This document shows positions 35,069 to 46,069 of a stretch of DNA of 64,000 bases, piece after piece. The stretch is from Amblyomma americanum (taxonomy: Eukaryota; Arthropoda; Arachnida; Ixodida; Ixodidae). The notes under the pieces were generated by a model. That model searched no databases and was not told the DNA's origin. It was given only the letters and a program-made list of their open reading frames with translations. The number at the start of each line of letters is the position of its first letter. Position 1 is the stretch's first letter. Made by a program: the position numbers and the translations under genes. Where the stretch lies: positions 50,751,007 through 50,815,006 of the forward strand of contig NC_135505.1 in NCBI RefSeq assembly GCF_052857255.1, in the 5' to 3' direction.

Positions 35069-35205
35069 TGTAAGGTGGGGTTTATTCAGAGAAGCTTCTT
35101 AACGGGAGCAGTGCCAAGAGCAGTCCGAGTTCAACTAGTCCACCCAGGAGCGTGCACCAGGCGATGACCATGCGTCTCACGCATATGATCGTCGTCTTCC
35201 TTACA
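35069..35205 (-). repeat. 3' LTR of element B
   Basis: Plus strand starts TGTAAGGTGGGG and ends CGTCTTCCTTACA, with a TGTAAG/CTTACA terminal inverted repeat. Same length as the partner at 40092. Confidence 0.9.
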
Positions 35206-35299
35206 ATGGACGCCGAACAATGAGGAGCCATCCTGGCGACTTAAGGCGCGGACAAGACAGTGAGTCGTAGTATGTCTTGAGGTGCTGGATATGAACAGC

Positions 35300-38200
35300 C
35301 TCACGGCCGCGGTGTCTGAGATTGGGTGACGGCGTGAGAGGATAAACAATATAGTTGACAGGAGATGTTGTTCCAAGATGCGATAGGGCCCTTGATATTC
35401 AGCCAGCCGTTTCCGGGAGAGGCCCGGAGTACTGGGAGGTATCCACAGCCAGACAAGAGAGCCGGGTGAGTAATGCTGGGGACGTTGATCTTCATCGTGG
35501 CGCATTTTTGAAGGAACTGGGTAGCTGTCCTGAGCGACCAGGCGATCTGACGGCAGTCTTCGGCATGCCTGGCAGCTTCGGAAACGGTGGTCACTCAGAT
35601 GCGTCAGGTTGGTAGGGGAGGACAGTATCAATGGGAACGGAGGGATGGCGGCCATAAAGGACGAACAAAGGAGAAAATCTTGTCGTAGACTGCGTAGCAG
35701 TATTGTACGCGAACGTAATATACGGAAAAATAAGGTCCCAGGTCGTGTGGTTTGAACCGATGTACATAGCCAGCATGTCCCCCAGAGTGCGGTTAAAGCG
35801 TTCAGTGAGCCCGTTGGTCTGAGGATGGTAAGCGGTGGAAGTCCGATGGATGATGTTGCACTCACGGAGCAGAGCTTTGATGACATCTGGTAAGAAGACA
35901 CGGCCTCTGTCGCTGAGGAGTTCTCGAGGGGCACCATGTCGAAGGAAAAACAGACGCAGAAGAAAGGATGTCACATCCTGTGCATTGGCAGCAGAGAGCA
36001 CGGCGGTTTCAGCATACCGCGTGATGTGGACGACGGCAACAATGATCCATCATATGCCAGCAGTAGTGTACGGGAGGGCCCATATAAATCAATGCCAACG
36101 CGGTCGAAAGGGCGATGCGGACAAGAAATCGGCTGCAACTCGCCAGCAGTACGAGTAGTGGGTGTCTTGTGATGTTGGCAGTCGAGGCACGAGCGAATGT
36201 ATTTCAAAACGGAATTGTACATGCCACGCCAGTAGTAGCGGATGCGGAGGAGCGTGTATGTCCTGAAAAGGCCTGCGCGAATATATTGTAAGTCAGTGTG
36301 AAAACAAGAGCAGATATAGGACCGTAGGAGGTTAGGAATGACGAGAAGCCATTTTAGTTCACTAGTATGATAATTCCGGCGATAAAGCAGATTATCTCGG
36401 ATCTCAAAATGCGAAGCTTGACGGTGCAGCGCCCGGGATGGTGTAACTGCCGATGGGTTGGAGAGAAATGCGGGAAGATTTCGAATCCAGGTATCCTTGC
36501 GCTGTTCAGAAGGCATGTCACTGAAGGTGGGAGGCGGCGTAGGGGCTCCGATTTCGCAGAGGCTGGCAAGTTCGGCGGGGAGCGGGGAGCGAGACAAGGC
36601 GTCGGCGTCCTGATATTTGCGGCCCAAACGGTAGACGACTCAGACGTTATATTCTTGAAGACGCAGAGCCCATCGCGCCAGGCGGGCGGAAGGATTTTTC
36701 AAAGAAGAAAGCCAACAAATAGCTTGATGTTCCGTAACGACGTCGAAAGGACGGCCGTAGACGTAAAGGCGAACCTTGCCTAAGGCCCACACAATGACGA
36801 GGCACTCTTTTTCAGTCACAAAGCAGTGAGACTCAGCCTTTGTAAGTGTGCGGCTGGCATAGGCAACGACATATTCGTCGTATCCATATTTCCGCTGAGC
36901 GAGCACTGCACCGATACCAATACCACTGGCATCCGTGTGAACTTCAGTAAGGTCCGCCGGGTCGAAACGACGCAAGATGGGTGGTGCCGTGATTACACGA
37001 CGTAAGATGTTGTAGGCGTCGTCGCAGACGGGTGACCAAGCAGAAAAATTGACATTGGCGCCGAGCAGCTGAGTCAGAGTGGCAGCAATAGAGGCAAATC
37101 TGCGAATGAAACGCCTAAAATAAGAGCAGAGCCCAAGGAAGCTGCGAAGTTCCTTAGTGGTGGAAGGTTTGGGAAATTCAGTAATGGCACGGAGTTTCGC
37201 GTGGTCAGGGCGTACACCGTCTTTCGATACAACGTGACCTAAAATTGTCAGTTCACGGGCTGCAAAGGTGCATTTTTTAAAGTTTAGTTGAAGGCTTGCG
37301 TTTGTGAGGCATGGCAAGACGTCCCGCAGCCGAGATGCATGCGTTTGAAGGTCGGGTCAAAACATAACGATATCGTCCAGGTAGCACAGGCACTTCTTCC
37401 ACTTGAGGCCATGCAAAACGGTATCCATCATTCGCTCGAAAGTAGCAGGAGCGTTACACAGGCCGAAATGCATGACGGTAAACTCGTAGAGGCCGTCAGG
37501 GGTCACGAACGCGGTTTTGGCACGATCTCCAGCTGCCATTGTGACCTGCCAATGACCAGAGAGCAAATGAAGGGAAGTAAAGAGCTCCGCGCCTTGTAGG
37601 CAGTCCACGGCGTCATCAATATGGGGCAGAAGGTAGACGTCTTTGCGTGTGATCTTATTAATGTGGCAGTAATCGACGAAAAACCGAACGGAGCCATCCT
37701 TCTTCCTGACGAGGACAAACCGGGGGCTCAGGGACTGGTAGAAGGCTGAATAATACCGCTCTGAAGCTAGGTGTCTGCCTGTTCTTCATTAACTCGTCGT
37801 CGTTCAGTGGCGGAAACACGATATGGGCGCAGTCGCAGAGGGGCATGGGCTCCGGTGTCAATGCGGTGCTCGACAGTCGAGGTGCACCCCAAAACGCGTT
37901 GGTGGCAGTCGAAGGAGGAGCGAAACTCCTCAAGAAGCGCAAGAAGCTGGGTTCGCTGTGTTGGAGGTAAAGTGGCGTCGATAGAGCGAAGGAATGGGTC
38001 GGTCAACAATAGGGCGGGCGCAGGAGTGTGTGAGCTGAGGGTGTCCATGGCGACCGGCGGTGACTCTGCGGCAGCGTCGGGATGGTTGAAAACAGAATCA
38101 AAGAGATGCACGGTGCCGACGCATTCTCCACGGCGCAAGTGAAGGGGCTTGAAAACAGGTTGAAGACCCACAGTGCGGTGAGTCCGGCGGAGAAAGTGAG

Positions 38201-38700
38201 CAGGGCATAGGCTGCGGAAGGCAATGCCGACGCAGAAAAGTAGGAGACGGCGTGAAGAGGACACTGGCATCGCGAACGCAACTACAGGAGAGAGGCACAA
38301 TCACGGAAGAGCACGCAGGAATATCGCTACTGTCGGCGCCAAAAGCTTTGGCACGAAGAGGGGCAGCGCAAATTTCAGTCTCTGGCACGGGATTCGGCAG
38401 TGTTGAGGGCACTACTTGAGCCCGAGCACAGTCGATGACCGCGTCATGAAGCGATAGGAAGCCCGAGCCCAAGATGATCGAATGCGAAGATGACGGTAGA
38501 ACAATGAACGCAACCAAATATAGAATGGCTTCTATGACTACTCGAGCAGTACACGCTGCTAACGGCTGGATGAGGTGCGCTCTTGCAGGTCGTATCGACA
38601 GGTCAGAAAGGGTCTTCACTTTCCTCAGAGATAGGCAAAGCGCTGCATCCATGACAGAAACCGCAGCACAGGTGTCCACAAGCACCATCACAGATACGCC
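35300..38700 (-). pseudogene. Pol of element B (PR-RT-RH-IN)
   Basis: Protease: MMVLVDTCAAVSVMDAALCL at 38691, with D-T-C in place of D-T-G. RT: GAHAPLRLRPYRVSATERRR near 37830, TAFVTPDGLYEFTVMHFGL near 37520 and CLCYLDDIVMF at about 37385, so the catalytic Asp pair is intact. RNase [21 protein letters not shown] near 36940. Integrase: YICSCFHTDLQYIRAGLFRT and RSCLDCQHHK (zinc module, 36330-36170), FDRVGIDLYGPSR (first Asp), RELLSDRGRVFLPDV (35920) and TNGLTERFNRTL (35815-35780). The C-terminal part near 35300-35600 includes a GPY-type region (EYQGPYRILEQ). Stops and frameshifts separate the blocks. Confidence 0.87.
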
Positions 38701-39270
38701 CTATACAAAAATTTCAATTAAAGTGGCGGGAGACAGACGAGGCCTTTCAAATTTCGACGACTGCGCAGTTCTAGACTCGGAACTGCTGCACCTAGTTTTC
38801 CTCTTGAGTGGTAGAAGGACGCCGTCGCATCGGAGAGATGGAGCGCCGACGTGGAGAATGCGAACGGCATCCAGAGAAGGAGGTGCGCTCAGGAGACAGA
38901 CAGCGGCTTAGGGTTGGCTCAGCAGGAGGTGAGTACTGACTCTGGGACTAGTAACCGGAACTTCAGGAGGCGTTCGTGAGACTTTCATGCGTCGACGACA
39001 AAGCCGCGCCACATGACCTGGCAAGCCGCAGAATTAGCAGATTGGGCGGTTGTAAGACCTGCGCCAGGAGTTCCCCAGTTGAGCATGCGGTCGATTATTA
39101 TCAGGCACGCCACAGGAGGTTCGCAGATGAGCACTCGGCGGAATAAAAGCAGGGGGCTCTCGAACGGGACCAGGAGGCGGAGCATAGCTAGGTGGACGAG
39201 GTCGCGCAACAACGTCCGCATATGTCAACGGAGCTGCAAGAGGTGTGGGCTGAGGGCCTTGCGGGAGAGC

Positions 39271-40075
39271 CTAAGCGACCTGTTCTTGAATGATGTGCCG
39301 CAAATTCGGAGTTATGTGTGGTGATGGCTCTTGATGGCTTGAAATAAGCAAGAGCTGGCGAGCAACGTCTTCAGGGATGAAGCTCTTGATGTGCGGTAGG
39401 AACGATGACTGGTCTCTTGCATCGTTCAGGCCAGCAAGCGAGTCGACGTTCGTTGTGTGTTCGCGTCTCAGAGCCCTTTGCTTGCGTAGTTTGTCGACGC
39501 TCTGGCACAGGGTGACGACTTCCGCGACGGTGAGCAGGTCTCGCGCCCACAACATCTGAAAGGCGTCGTCATCAATGCCCTTGAGAATATGCCTGATCTT
39601 GTCGGCTTCGGGCATTTGAGCGTTCACCTTTTTGCACAGATCGACGACATCCTCGATGTAACTCGTGAAGTTTTCTCCTACCTGCTGCGACCGCGCACGC
39701 AATCGCTGTTCGGCACGGAGTTTTCTGACTGCCGGGCGGCCGAATACTTCTGAGAAGTTAGATTTGAAAACAGACCGTGATGTGATGTCCGCCTCTTGGT
39801 TCCGATACCACAGATTCGCCACGTCCGTCAGATAGAAAATCACACTGTTCAGTTTGATTTCCGCGTCCCACTTGTATATACGCTCAACCGCTCATATGAT
39901 GTAAGCCAATCCTGAATATCATGGTCGTCCGTGCCACTGAAGATAGCGGGGTCTCGCTGGCGGAGAGAACCAGCACAGACGTCGGCGGTCGGGCTGACTT
40001 GTATGGCTTGGTGGTTAGGCTTCACGGTAGGGGGCAGCGTTCGGTTGTGGAGTTCCAGGGCGAGATGACGTTACC
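39271..40075 (-). pseudogene. Gag of element B
   Basis: The N-terminal block IFSGTDDHDIQDWLTSYERL (about 39950-39890) matches element A. After a frame change it continues as a 190-codon open frame to 39271 with VIFYLTDVANLWYRNQEADI, ENFTSYIEDVVDLCKKVN, HILKGIDDDAFQMLWARDLL and VARQLLLISSHQEPS. Zinc-knuckle-like Cys codons follow near 39000-39060 in another frame. Confidence 0.8.
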
Positions 40076-40091
40076 CGGAACCTGCACCAAA

Positions 40092-40228
40092 TGTAAGGCG
40101 GGGTTTATTCTGGGAAGCTTCTTAACGGGAGCAGGGCCTACAGCGTTCCGAGGTCAGCTAGTCCAGCAAGGAGCGTGCACCAGGCAATGACCATGCAGCT
40201 CGCGCGTATGCTCGTCGTCTTCCTTACG
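40092..40228 (-). repeat. 5' LTR of element B
   Basis: Plus strand starts TGTAAGGCGGGG and ends CGTCTTCCTTACG, with the last base changed from A. A TTTGGTGCAGGTTCCGGG stretch follows on the minus strand as a candidate primer binding site. Confidence 0.9.
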
Positions 40229-40310
40229 ATAAGGTCAAATATCAACCCAAAAGTAACTGAATATAAAAGGTCAGCGAAAGGTCAAATGTCATCGTCAGGG
40301 GTTAATGTTT
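40229..40310. repeat. AGGTCA-rich repeat, right copy
   Basis: AAGGTCAAATATCAACCC through AGGGGTTAATG parallels the sequence before the left LTR of element B. AGGTCA occurs at 40232, 40268 and 40279. The element apparently sits inside, or between two units of, this repeat. Confidence 0.75.
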
Positions 40311-40439
40311 CGACACCATAACTGTACCACATATGGCCACACTCGACTAAACTGATTGGGCTCAAGGTCGATCATCGTCATCCGCCGTCCTACGTGACGA
40401 CAGCTTCACCTAGCGTAGAGAAGCTTTTCGCTCCAAAAG

Positions 40440-42000
40440 GGTCGTCCGCCGGAAAGACTGACAATTCGATTGCTGATATCTGCACTTTCGAGGTCCTCAG
40501 ACGTCGCCGAGTGTAGAGCAGCGGTAACGTAAAGAAAGTGCATGCACCATCAAAAAGATGATGTTGATTAAGGAGGGAGCGTTCTTCGGAACGGTTGCGT
40601 ATTCCCTTTGACCCTCTACGCTTTCTAAGTCGTTGATCATGCTGTGCAATTCAACCTCTGTGTGATGTAGCAAGGCAATGTGATCAGCCAATCGCAGGTT
40701 ACTAAGGCTTCTCCTTTACCTTTTTATGCCCAACGGTTCCTTGTACAGGCTTCTGAGTACCTTCTTTAAAAAGGGGGGATTAGCAATGCCACGAGTGTGT
40801 GTTCTTTAAGGTTACTTTAATTTATGGAGGATAGCGGAAGCTATGCAGCCGTTTATATCTGTTCCTGCAATTTTTCTAAAGGTTATCTTCACCCTGATCT
40901 CGTATTGCCTGCACGACTGCAGAAGTTTCAATTAGGTTCAATGTTTTGTTTTATTCTACGAAGGCTTATATAGGGGTTGTTTATATCGTGCGCAATTAAC
41001 TGTCACCTTATTCTTAGTGTGCATATGGTCTGTTTTCGAGTTGCCTTTGCGAAAACCTGCCTGATAATTGTTTGAATCCTAGGGTTGCGCTGGTTTGTTA
41101 CGCAATTACCTAAGAAAAGTTCTGGCATGCAATTGATCGTAAGATCGGTCTGCAAATTTCCACGTGCTTGACGTCTCCTTTCCCATGAATTACGAATGTG
41201 TTAGTGTTCTTCCGAATTTCCGGTCCACTCCAGGTCATAAGCCACTGCGTATGTAGTGTGGCTATTTTTTCTTGCGGAATCTCCCCACCGTCGTTCCACA
41301 GAAGTGCTATTACCTGATCCTCAAAAGCTGCTTTCTCCTTTTTCTTGGCCCCCAGGTGTGAGTACAGTCACCGGCTGTGGGACCTCTTTCTGAATATGTT
41401 TCCTACAATAGGCTTTCTTTTTGAATACAATAAACTTATTCTGATTCTGACTTACACCCTTGATGTGCGCTACTCTCTCTCTCTCTACCTTGCTCATTAG
41501 ATTGACTACTGCAGATTTGTGTAGAACTCTTCTTCTAATTTAACCATCAAGGTTGTTAATGCCCTTCTCATCTATCTCTTTAGGCATGGATCTTCATAAT
41601 GATGCCTGTAAGATTATCGTTCACTGCTTGCACGATGTTTGTCCTCATTTAAATTGGAATACCTGCTATGTAGCGAGAACCTTTGTTCTTCATTACTGCT
41701 ACCTCGTTGGTGGGCTTCTTATTTCTAGCCGTTTGTCTCGTCTTTCTAAGTCTGCGCCAATTCGAGTCCTTACCTTCTTGTCCTTACAAGGTCTTTACCA
41801 CGCACTTTTCTGAGGGCATCCACATCCGGCAAAGGTTGCAGTACAAGTATACAGTATTAGGTGCATTTCATTTTTATTTCCTCCATTGGGGCTCTTCCAT
41901 GTCCATTTCTCGTTTTTCGTTTGCAGAAGAAGGTATTCAACATCATAAATTATTTCCTTCTGCTAACTCTAGTAATGCCTCTTCCCACCTACTGCTATTC
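40440..42000 (-). mobile_element. RTE-clade LINE fragment 3
   Basis: Minus-strand pieces in order: endonuclease end KNEKWTWKSPNGGNKNEM (about 41915-41860), RT start ATLHTQWLMTWSGPEIRKNT (near 41250), VIHGKGDVKHVEICRPI, ATLGFKQLSGRF and a post-RT piece ADHIALLHHTEVELHSMIND at 40687. Heavily frameshifted. It is cut at about 42000-42009 where a lone LTR begins. Confidence 0.65.
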
Positions 42001-42008
42001 TTAGAGCC

Positions 42009-42198
42009 TGTGGAGGTCGCCCAGGGAGGCGACTGCGGCCACATTTATTGGGGGCTGCCGAAGAGAAGACAGTAGCGGAGAGGCGGCGGCGGCAGCTTTC
42101 CGCCCTGGCGAAGGTCACGAGCGTTCTCTCAAGCGCGTGCTGGGAATACTTCGTCCTTCTCGGCATCGCGCGCAGTGACAGCCGCGCGGGTCGCTACA
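42009..42198 (-). repeat. Candidate lone 3' LTR with poly-G purine tract
   Basis: On the minus strand the segment starts TGTAGCGACCCGCGCGG, contains CCCCAATAAATG (polyadenylation signal), and ends GGGCGACCTCCACA. It is directly preceded by a G-run GAGGGCGGGGGGGGGG that would serve as the polypurine tract. No matching second LTR was found in the window, so the LTR call is inference from ends, signal and tract. Confidence 0.55.
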
Positions 42199-42236
42199 GG
42201 CCCCCCCCCGCCCTCTAGATGATCACTCGGTATGAG

Positions 42237-43037
42237 TCAAGAGTCGTGCAGGCCGGCCGGGATCCGAAGGCGAGGCTCAGGCGGGCAATTCTGGCTTTGA
42301 CGTTGAGGCGGAGCTTCCGGAAGGCGTCGATGGATACGGAAGGGCAGGTGAAAAAGATGGGTCAGCCGGGTCAGCCTGCGCAGTGCACCCATTGCCGGTG
42401 GTTCAGTTGCAGCAGCCGATGGCCGTCGCCTGAGGGGTGGAGCAGCACAGGAAGCTAGGTGCGTTGCAGGTCGAGAGATTAGCGCAGCTGATGCCGGACC
42501 GAGCTGCCCGGTACCCAGAGGGGCGGCTACGGCAGGCGCATCGAGATTCCTGGCAGGGGAGTGGCTCTTCTGGTGTGCATGGGGATGCTGGGACATGCTC
42601 AGAGCCAGCCTTGGAGCATTGACTTGAACGTGACGGGCGTCCGCAGGAGTGGCGTCGTTTCCACTGGCGCCAAGCCGTGCACGTAGGAGGACGCCGGCGA
42701 GGTAGCGGCAATCGGAGGCGCCTCGAGTGGCGGAGCTGCTGGGAGGGCCACGGCCGCCAAGAGGGCCATGAGAACCGGGAGAGCCGAGGCCACCGGGAAG
42801 ATGGAGACGGCCAGGATGACTGAGGCCACTGGGTGTGCCATGGCTGCCGGGAGGGCGAGGACTCTTGGAGGGCAGGAAACGTCGGCAGGCCTGTCGGCGC
42901 CGGGAGAGCCGAGGCCGCAGAGAGGGCGGAAGCCAGGGGCGTACGGAAAGCTGGGGGCGACAGGAAAGCCGGGGCCCACGGGATGCCAAGGGGCGGCGGG
43001 AGAATAGGGCACAGACACCGTGAAAACCGTGATTCAC
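42237..43037 (-). other. GC-rich segment with long minus-strand ORF
   Basis: A 266-codon minus-strand frame is rich in Pro, Ser, Arg and Gly, with HGPLGGRGPPSSSATRG and related runs. Overlapping frames on the same strand are Ala/Pro/Val-rich (for example PVASALPVLMALLAAVALP and SYVHGLAPVETTPLLRTPV), a composition seen in cuticle-type proteins, and a plus-strand frame is Gly-X-Y-like (PGAYGKLGATGKPGPTG). High GC alone keeps several frames open, so none is a confident gene. It lies just 5' of the candidate LTR and could be captured or internal sequence of that element. Confidence 0.3.
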
Positions 43038-43057
43038 AGTGAAAACTGTGATTTCAT
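43018..43057. repeat. Short tandem duplication of about 19 bp
   Basis: ACCGTGAAAACCGTGATTC is followed directly by ACAGTGAAAACTGTGATTTC. Two units, each itself partly inverted (CACNGTGA). Confidence 0.7.
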
Positions 43058-43507
43058 TTTTTTAGGCGTCAGTTTTGTAGAGCATTTTTGCACGGCCACG
43101 GTTGAAATATATGCGCCAAATGCAAAAGCCTCCGCAGCATTATAAATGTGATCGCGTGTCGAAAGGACTATTTTCACAGTTTCTGCGTGAACAAAATGTT
43201 GCCTTTAGAGGCAAGTGAAAAGTTGTAGCTCTTATAGTTATAACCATCTAAATCTTCAATCAGCCTCAAGCCCAAATTTCAGAAGACGAAATTTATAATG
43301 AGAGTACAGGATTTGCATTGGCACAAGTTTTGATCTCAATTGAAAAAACCAGAGAAGTATGTTTTTTTTTCCTGTGATCCCATAGCTTAGGACAAGGATT
43401 TTATTGTTCAAAGCAGGACGGACAGTGCTTCGGAACCGTACAAATTCTGCTTGCGCAGCATCTGTCCTCATCCACACACCGGTGGGTTCCTGGTTGCCTC
43501 CATTTAC

Positions 43508-43636
43508 CGTCGGGCATGCACAGACTTCACTCCCATTACTGCATGGCCTCTTCCTCTGTATATCCCGGCAAATATTTTCCGGGTAGAGTCCCTCGGCGCA
43601 CGGCTTTTGGACCTCGTCCGACTCACATTTGGAGGC
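43508..43636 (-). CDS. Candidate isolated Cys-rich exon
   Basis: A 129-nt segment with a good acceptor (TTTATAATTTCCAG|G) and donor (ACG|GTAAAT) on the minus strand, in phase at both ends if read as 43 codons. It encodes six Cys spaced C-x8-C-x9-C-x8-C-x6-C-x-C, starting ASKCESDEVQKPCAEGLYPE and ending VCACPT. The final C-x-C-P is reminiscent of TIL-type protease inhibitor or other secreted Cys-rich tick proteins, but only a partial domain is present and no partner exon was found. It is possibly an exon of a host secreted protein or a relic. Confidence 0.3.
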
Positions 43637-43639
43637 CTG

Positions 43640-44435
43640 GAAATTATAAAACAATTTCGGTTGAATTTTAAAGCATCATATTTATGGCACATATTTGTAA
43701 GCTGCATAAAATAAGAACCCAAAATATGTTTTTCAACATAGGTGCAGGCATCAACGTTTAAGTTAAGGTGCGACTCACCAGTAGATAATTATGCCTATTT
43801 AAAATTTCATTTCACACCACTAGATATTAGTTAAACATTGTGCACAACATTATTAGTAGCAAAATTTTGAATGCGAGTGCACCTATAGTGTCAGACGTCA
43901 CGTTTGGCTCACGGTCTATGCCTTTTGATGGGTGGTTGCCAGCTCGTGAACCCGTCATCTCAATTGCGCTAGTTGCGCCTTTTCGCTATTACGAAAACAT
44001 TTTACGACAGGGGACGCGAATGCGAGAGGAAGGAAAAACTGCGTGAATTTACGGTGTTGTGCGTCCGTAAAGTGTTACAAGATTGTCAAAAGCGAAGGGA
44101 CACATACGTGCAGTTCGCATTGCCGACACAACATTGACTACATCAGAGATTGCACGCCAACGAAATTCAAATCACAACGCGAATGATGTTTAAAAGCCAC
44201 AATGCGGCCACTCGGCGTCAAGCATCGTTTAAACAACATTCCCTTTAGCTTTTTGATTTTGATCAGTGAGAAACAATGTAAGATGCTGGAATATGAGTGG
44301 TATCAGCATATTTGTTTCATATCATTTATTTGCCTTCAAAGCCGCTTTTGGGGTATTAGATAGGAAGTTAGCGCATCAGCATCATCAGCCTGACTAGACT
44401 TCCTGTAGGGCAAAGGCCTCTCCCATGTGTCTCAA
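43640..44435. other. Spacer without recognised gene
   Basis: No coding or repeat signal was recognised other than the flanks of the Cys-rich exon. Any further exons of that gene upstream on the minus strand could not be identified. Confidence 0.35.
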
Positions 44436-44439
44436 ATTA

Positions 44440-45960
44440 AACCTCACGCTATGCGCGCAAACTACTTAATCTCATGCGCCAACATAACATTATTGCTCCC
44501 ACTGCTACGCTTAATTTTTCTTGGGATCCACTCTCTTACCATTAAGTACCAGCGGTAATATTGCCTTTGATTTACGTCCCCTGCCCACGCCCATTCCTTG
44601 CCATTGATTTCGACCTGGATGTAAATAACACGCGTTTCTTCCCTCACCCACTCTACCCGCTTCCGGTATCTTAACGAAACAACTATCATCGTTCTTTACA
44701 TAGCTCGCTGCGTTCTCCTTATGCTGAAACCTTTTCGTTTGCCTTCATAAGGTTCAAGTTTGGGCTTTTTGGTGCATAACTTTTGAAAATGCATAGCGCA
44801 TGAAGACAGGAGAGTATAGAGACAACACGGGACGAGCGCTCGTCCGGTGTTGTCTCTGCAATGTCCTGTCTTCATGCGCTATATCTTTTTCAAAGGTTAG
44901 CCTTCATGCTTCTGCACCGTAGCTGGATACTCGTAAGATGCAGCTGTTGTACACTTTTCTCTTGAGGGATAATGGTAAACTGCCATTCATGATCTGAGAG
45001 AATCTGGCACAAGGGCTCCACATCATTCTTATTTTTTTTAGGTATTTCTCTCTCAGAATCCGCATCAGTGGCGCTACCTGCCCTTAGGAGACGTATTCCC
45101 TTACCACTTCTAGCACCTCGCTACCAATTTTGACCTGCTCGTTCTTCCCGAAAGTGTTTAACGTTACTTTTGTTTTCTCCATGTTAATTTTATTATCTAC
45201 CGTTCTGCTTTGCCCAGCTCATTTATTATGCTTAGCAGCTCATTTTCTGAGTGACATAACAAGAAATTGTGATCAGTGAATCGCAAAAAGATAAGTTATT
45301 TTTCATTAGCTCTTATTCGGACCTCTTCCCAATCCAGGCCGCGGAACACCTCCTATAAATAGCTGGCGAATAGCATTTTCCAGCTCGTGTTGTTCTGCCT
45401 GAAACCCTTCCTTATTGAAAGTTTATTGCTGAATTTACAAAGGACTGTGGTAGCTCTGCAGTCATTGCAGATGTCTTCCGGTATTTTTATATAAAACTTT
45501 TCTACACCCTGATTTCTGAATGACTGCTGAGGTTTCCACTGAGTCAAATTCTTCCTTGTAATCAATTAATGCACTTATAGGGGTTTGGTTATATTGAGAG
45601 CATTTGTCTCACCTGATTTATAGTGTGAATAAGGTCTATCTTTGAGTCTTCTTTACGAAAGCCTGCCTGATCATTAGGTTGGTTTAAGTTTAAGGTTGTC
45701 CTGGTTTTATTTGCGATTACCTTCGTAAATACCCTGGAGGCAACATAGACTAAGCTGATCCGTCTGCAATTTTTCATGTCCTTGATATCTCCGTTCTTAA
45801 CAATTAAAACAGTGTTGGTGTTTTTCCAGGCTTCTGGTAGGCTAGAAGTCATAAGGAATTGCGTATACAGAGCAGCTAGTTTGTATGGTAAAATCTCCCC
45901 TTCGTCCTCCAAAAGATCTCCTGTTACCCGATGCTCACCAGCTGCATTTCTATGGTCGAG
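44440..45960 (-). mobile_element. RTE-clade LINE fragment 4
   Basis: RT start: GDLLEDEGEILPYKLAALYT and LPEAWKNTNTVLIVKNGDIK near 45900-45810, then VYVASRVFTKVIANKTRTTL and PNDQAGFRKEDSKIDLIHTI. The post-RT region lies near 45000-44900 (LSDHEWQFTIIPQEKS), and the C-terminal domain reads ERTMIVVSLRYRKRVEWVRE-like to KEWAWAGDVNQRQYYRW near 44580. A hairpin is inserted at 44780-44896. Multiple frameshifts. Confidence 0.75.
44780..44896. repeat. 116-bp hairpin (foldback) inserted in RTE fragment 4
   Basis: Left arm TGAAAATGCATAGCGCATGA, AGACAGG, AGAGACAACACGGGACGAGC; the right arm is its near-perfect inverse. Centre at GACGAGC|GCTCGTC (44831-44844). It splits the C-terminal coding region of the RTE copy. 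Confidence 0.85.
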
Positions 45961-45984
45961 AAAATCTAGAGGCACCTGGGCTAT

Positions 45985-46068
45985 GCGATATAAATGCACG
46001 TTAAAGAACCCCAGGTGGTCGAAATTTACCGGAGCCCTCCACTACGGCGTTCCTCACACAGTGAGACA
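45985..46068 (+). mobile_element. SINE fragment (same family as 12.6 kb copy)
   Basis: TGCACGTTAAAGAACCCCAG, GGTGGTCGAAATTT and GGAGCCCTCCACTACGGCG match the body of the SINE at 12576-12812 in inverse orientation. The tRNA-like head is absent. Confidence 0.75.
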
Positions 46069-46069
46069 C

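Larger units (their letters stand above)
35069..40228 (-). mobile_element. Gypsy LTR retrotransposon B (Mag-like)
   Basis: Two 137-bp LTRs flank gag, protease, RT, RNase H and integrase in standard order on the minus strand. LTRs differ at roughly 19 of 137 sites by eye (about 86 percent identity). Total length 5.16 kb. Compared with element A the reading frames are longer but still interrupted (for example a stop after the YLDD box and another near 36640). Confidence 0.9.

Noticed and set aside
35131..35937. 268-codon minus-strand ORF as an independent gene
   Set aside because: It is an out-of-frame and C-terminal part of element B integrase plus its 3' LTR.
42768..43042. Collagen-like Gly-X-Y plus-strand ORF
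   Set aside because: Multiple frames are open at once because of high GC; the repeat is short and no signal peptide or splice context supports a collagen gene.
44780..44896. microRNA precursor
   Set aside because: Arms are too long and too perfect, and it interrupts a LINE copy; foldback insertion is the simpler reading.
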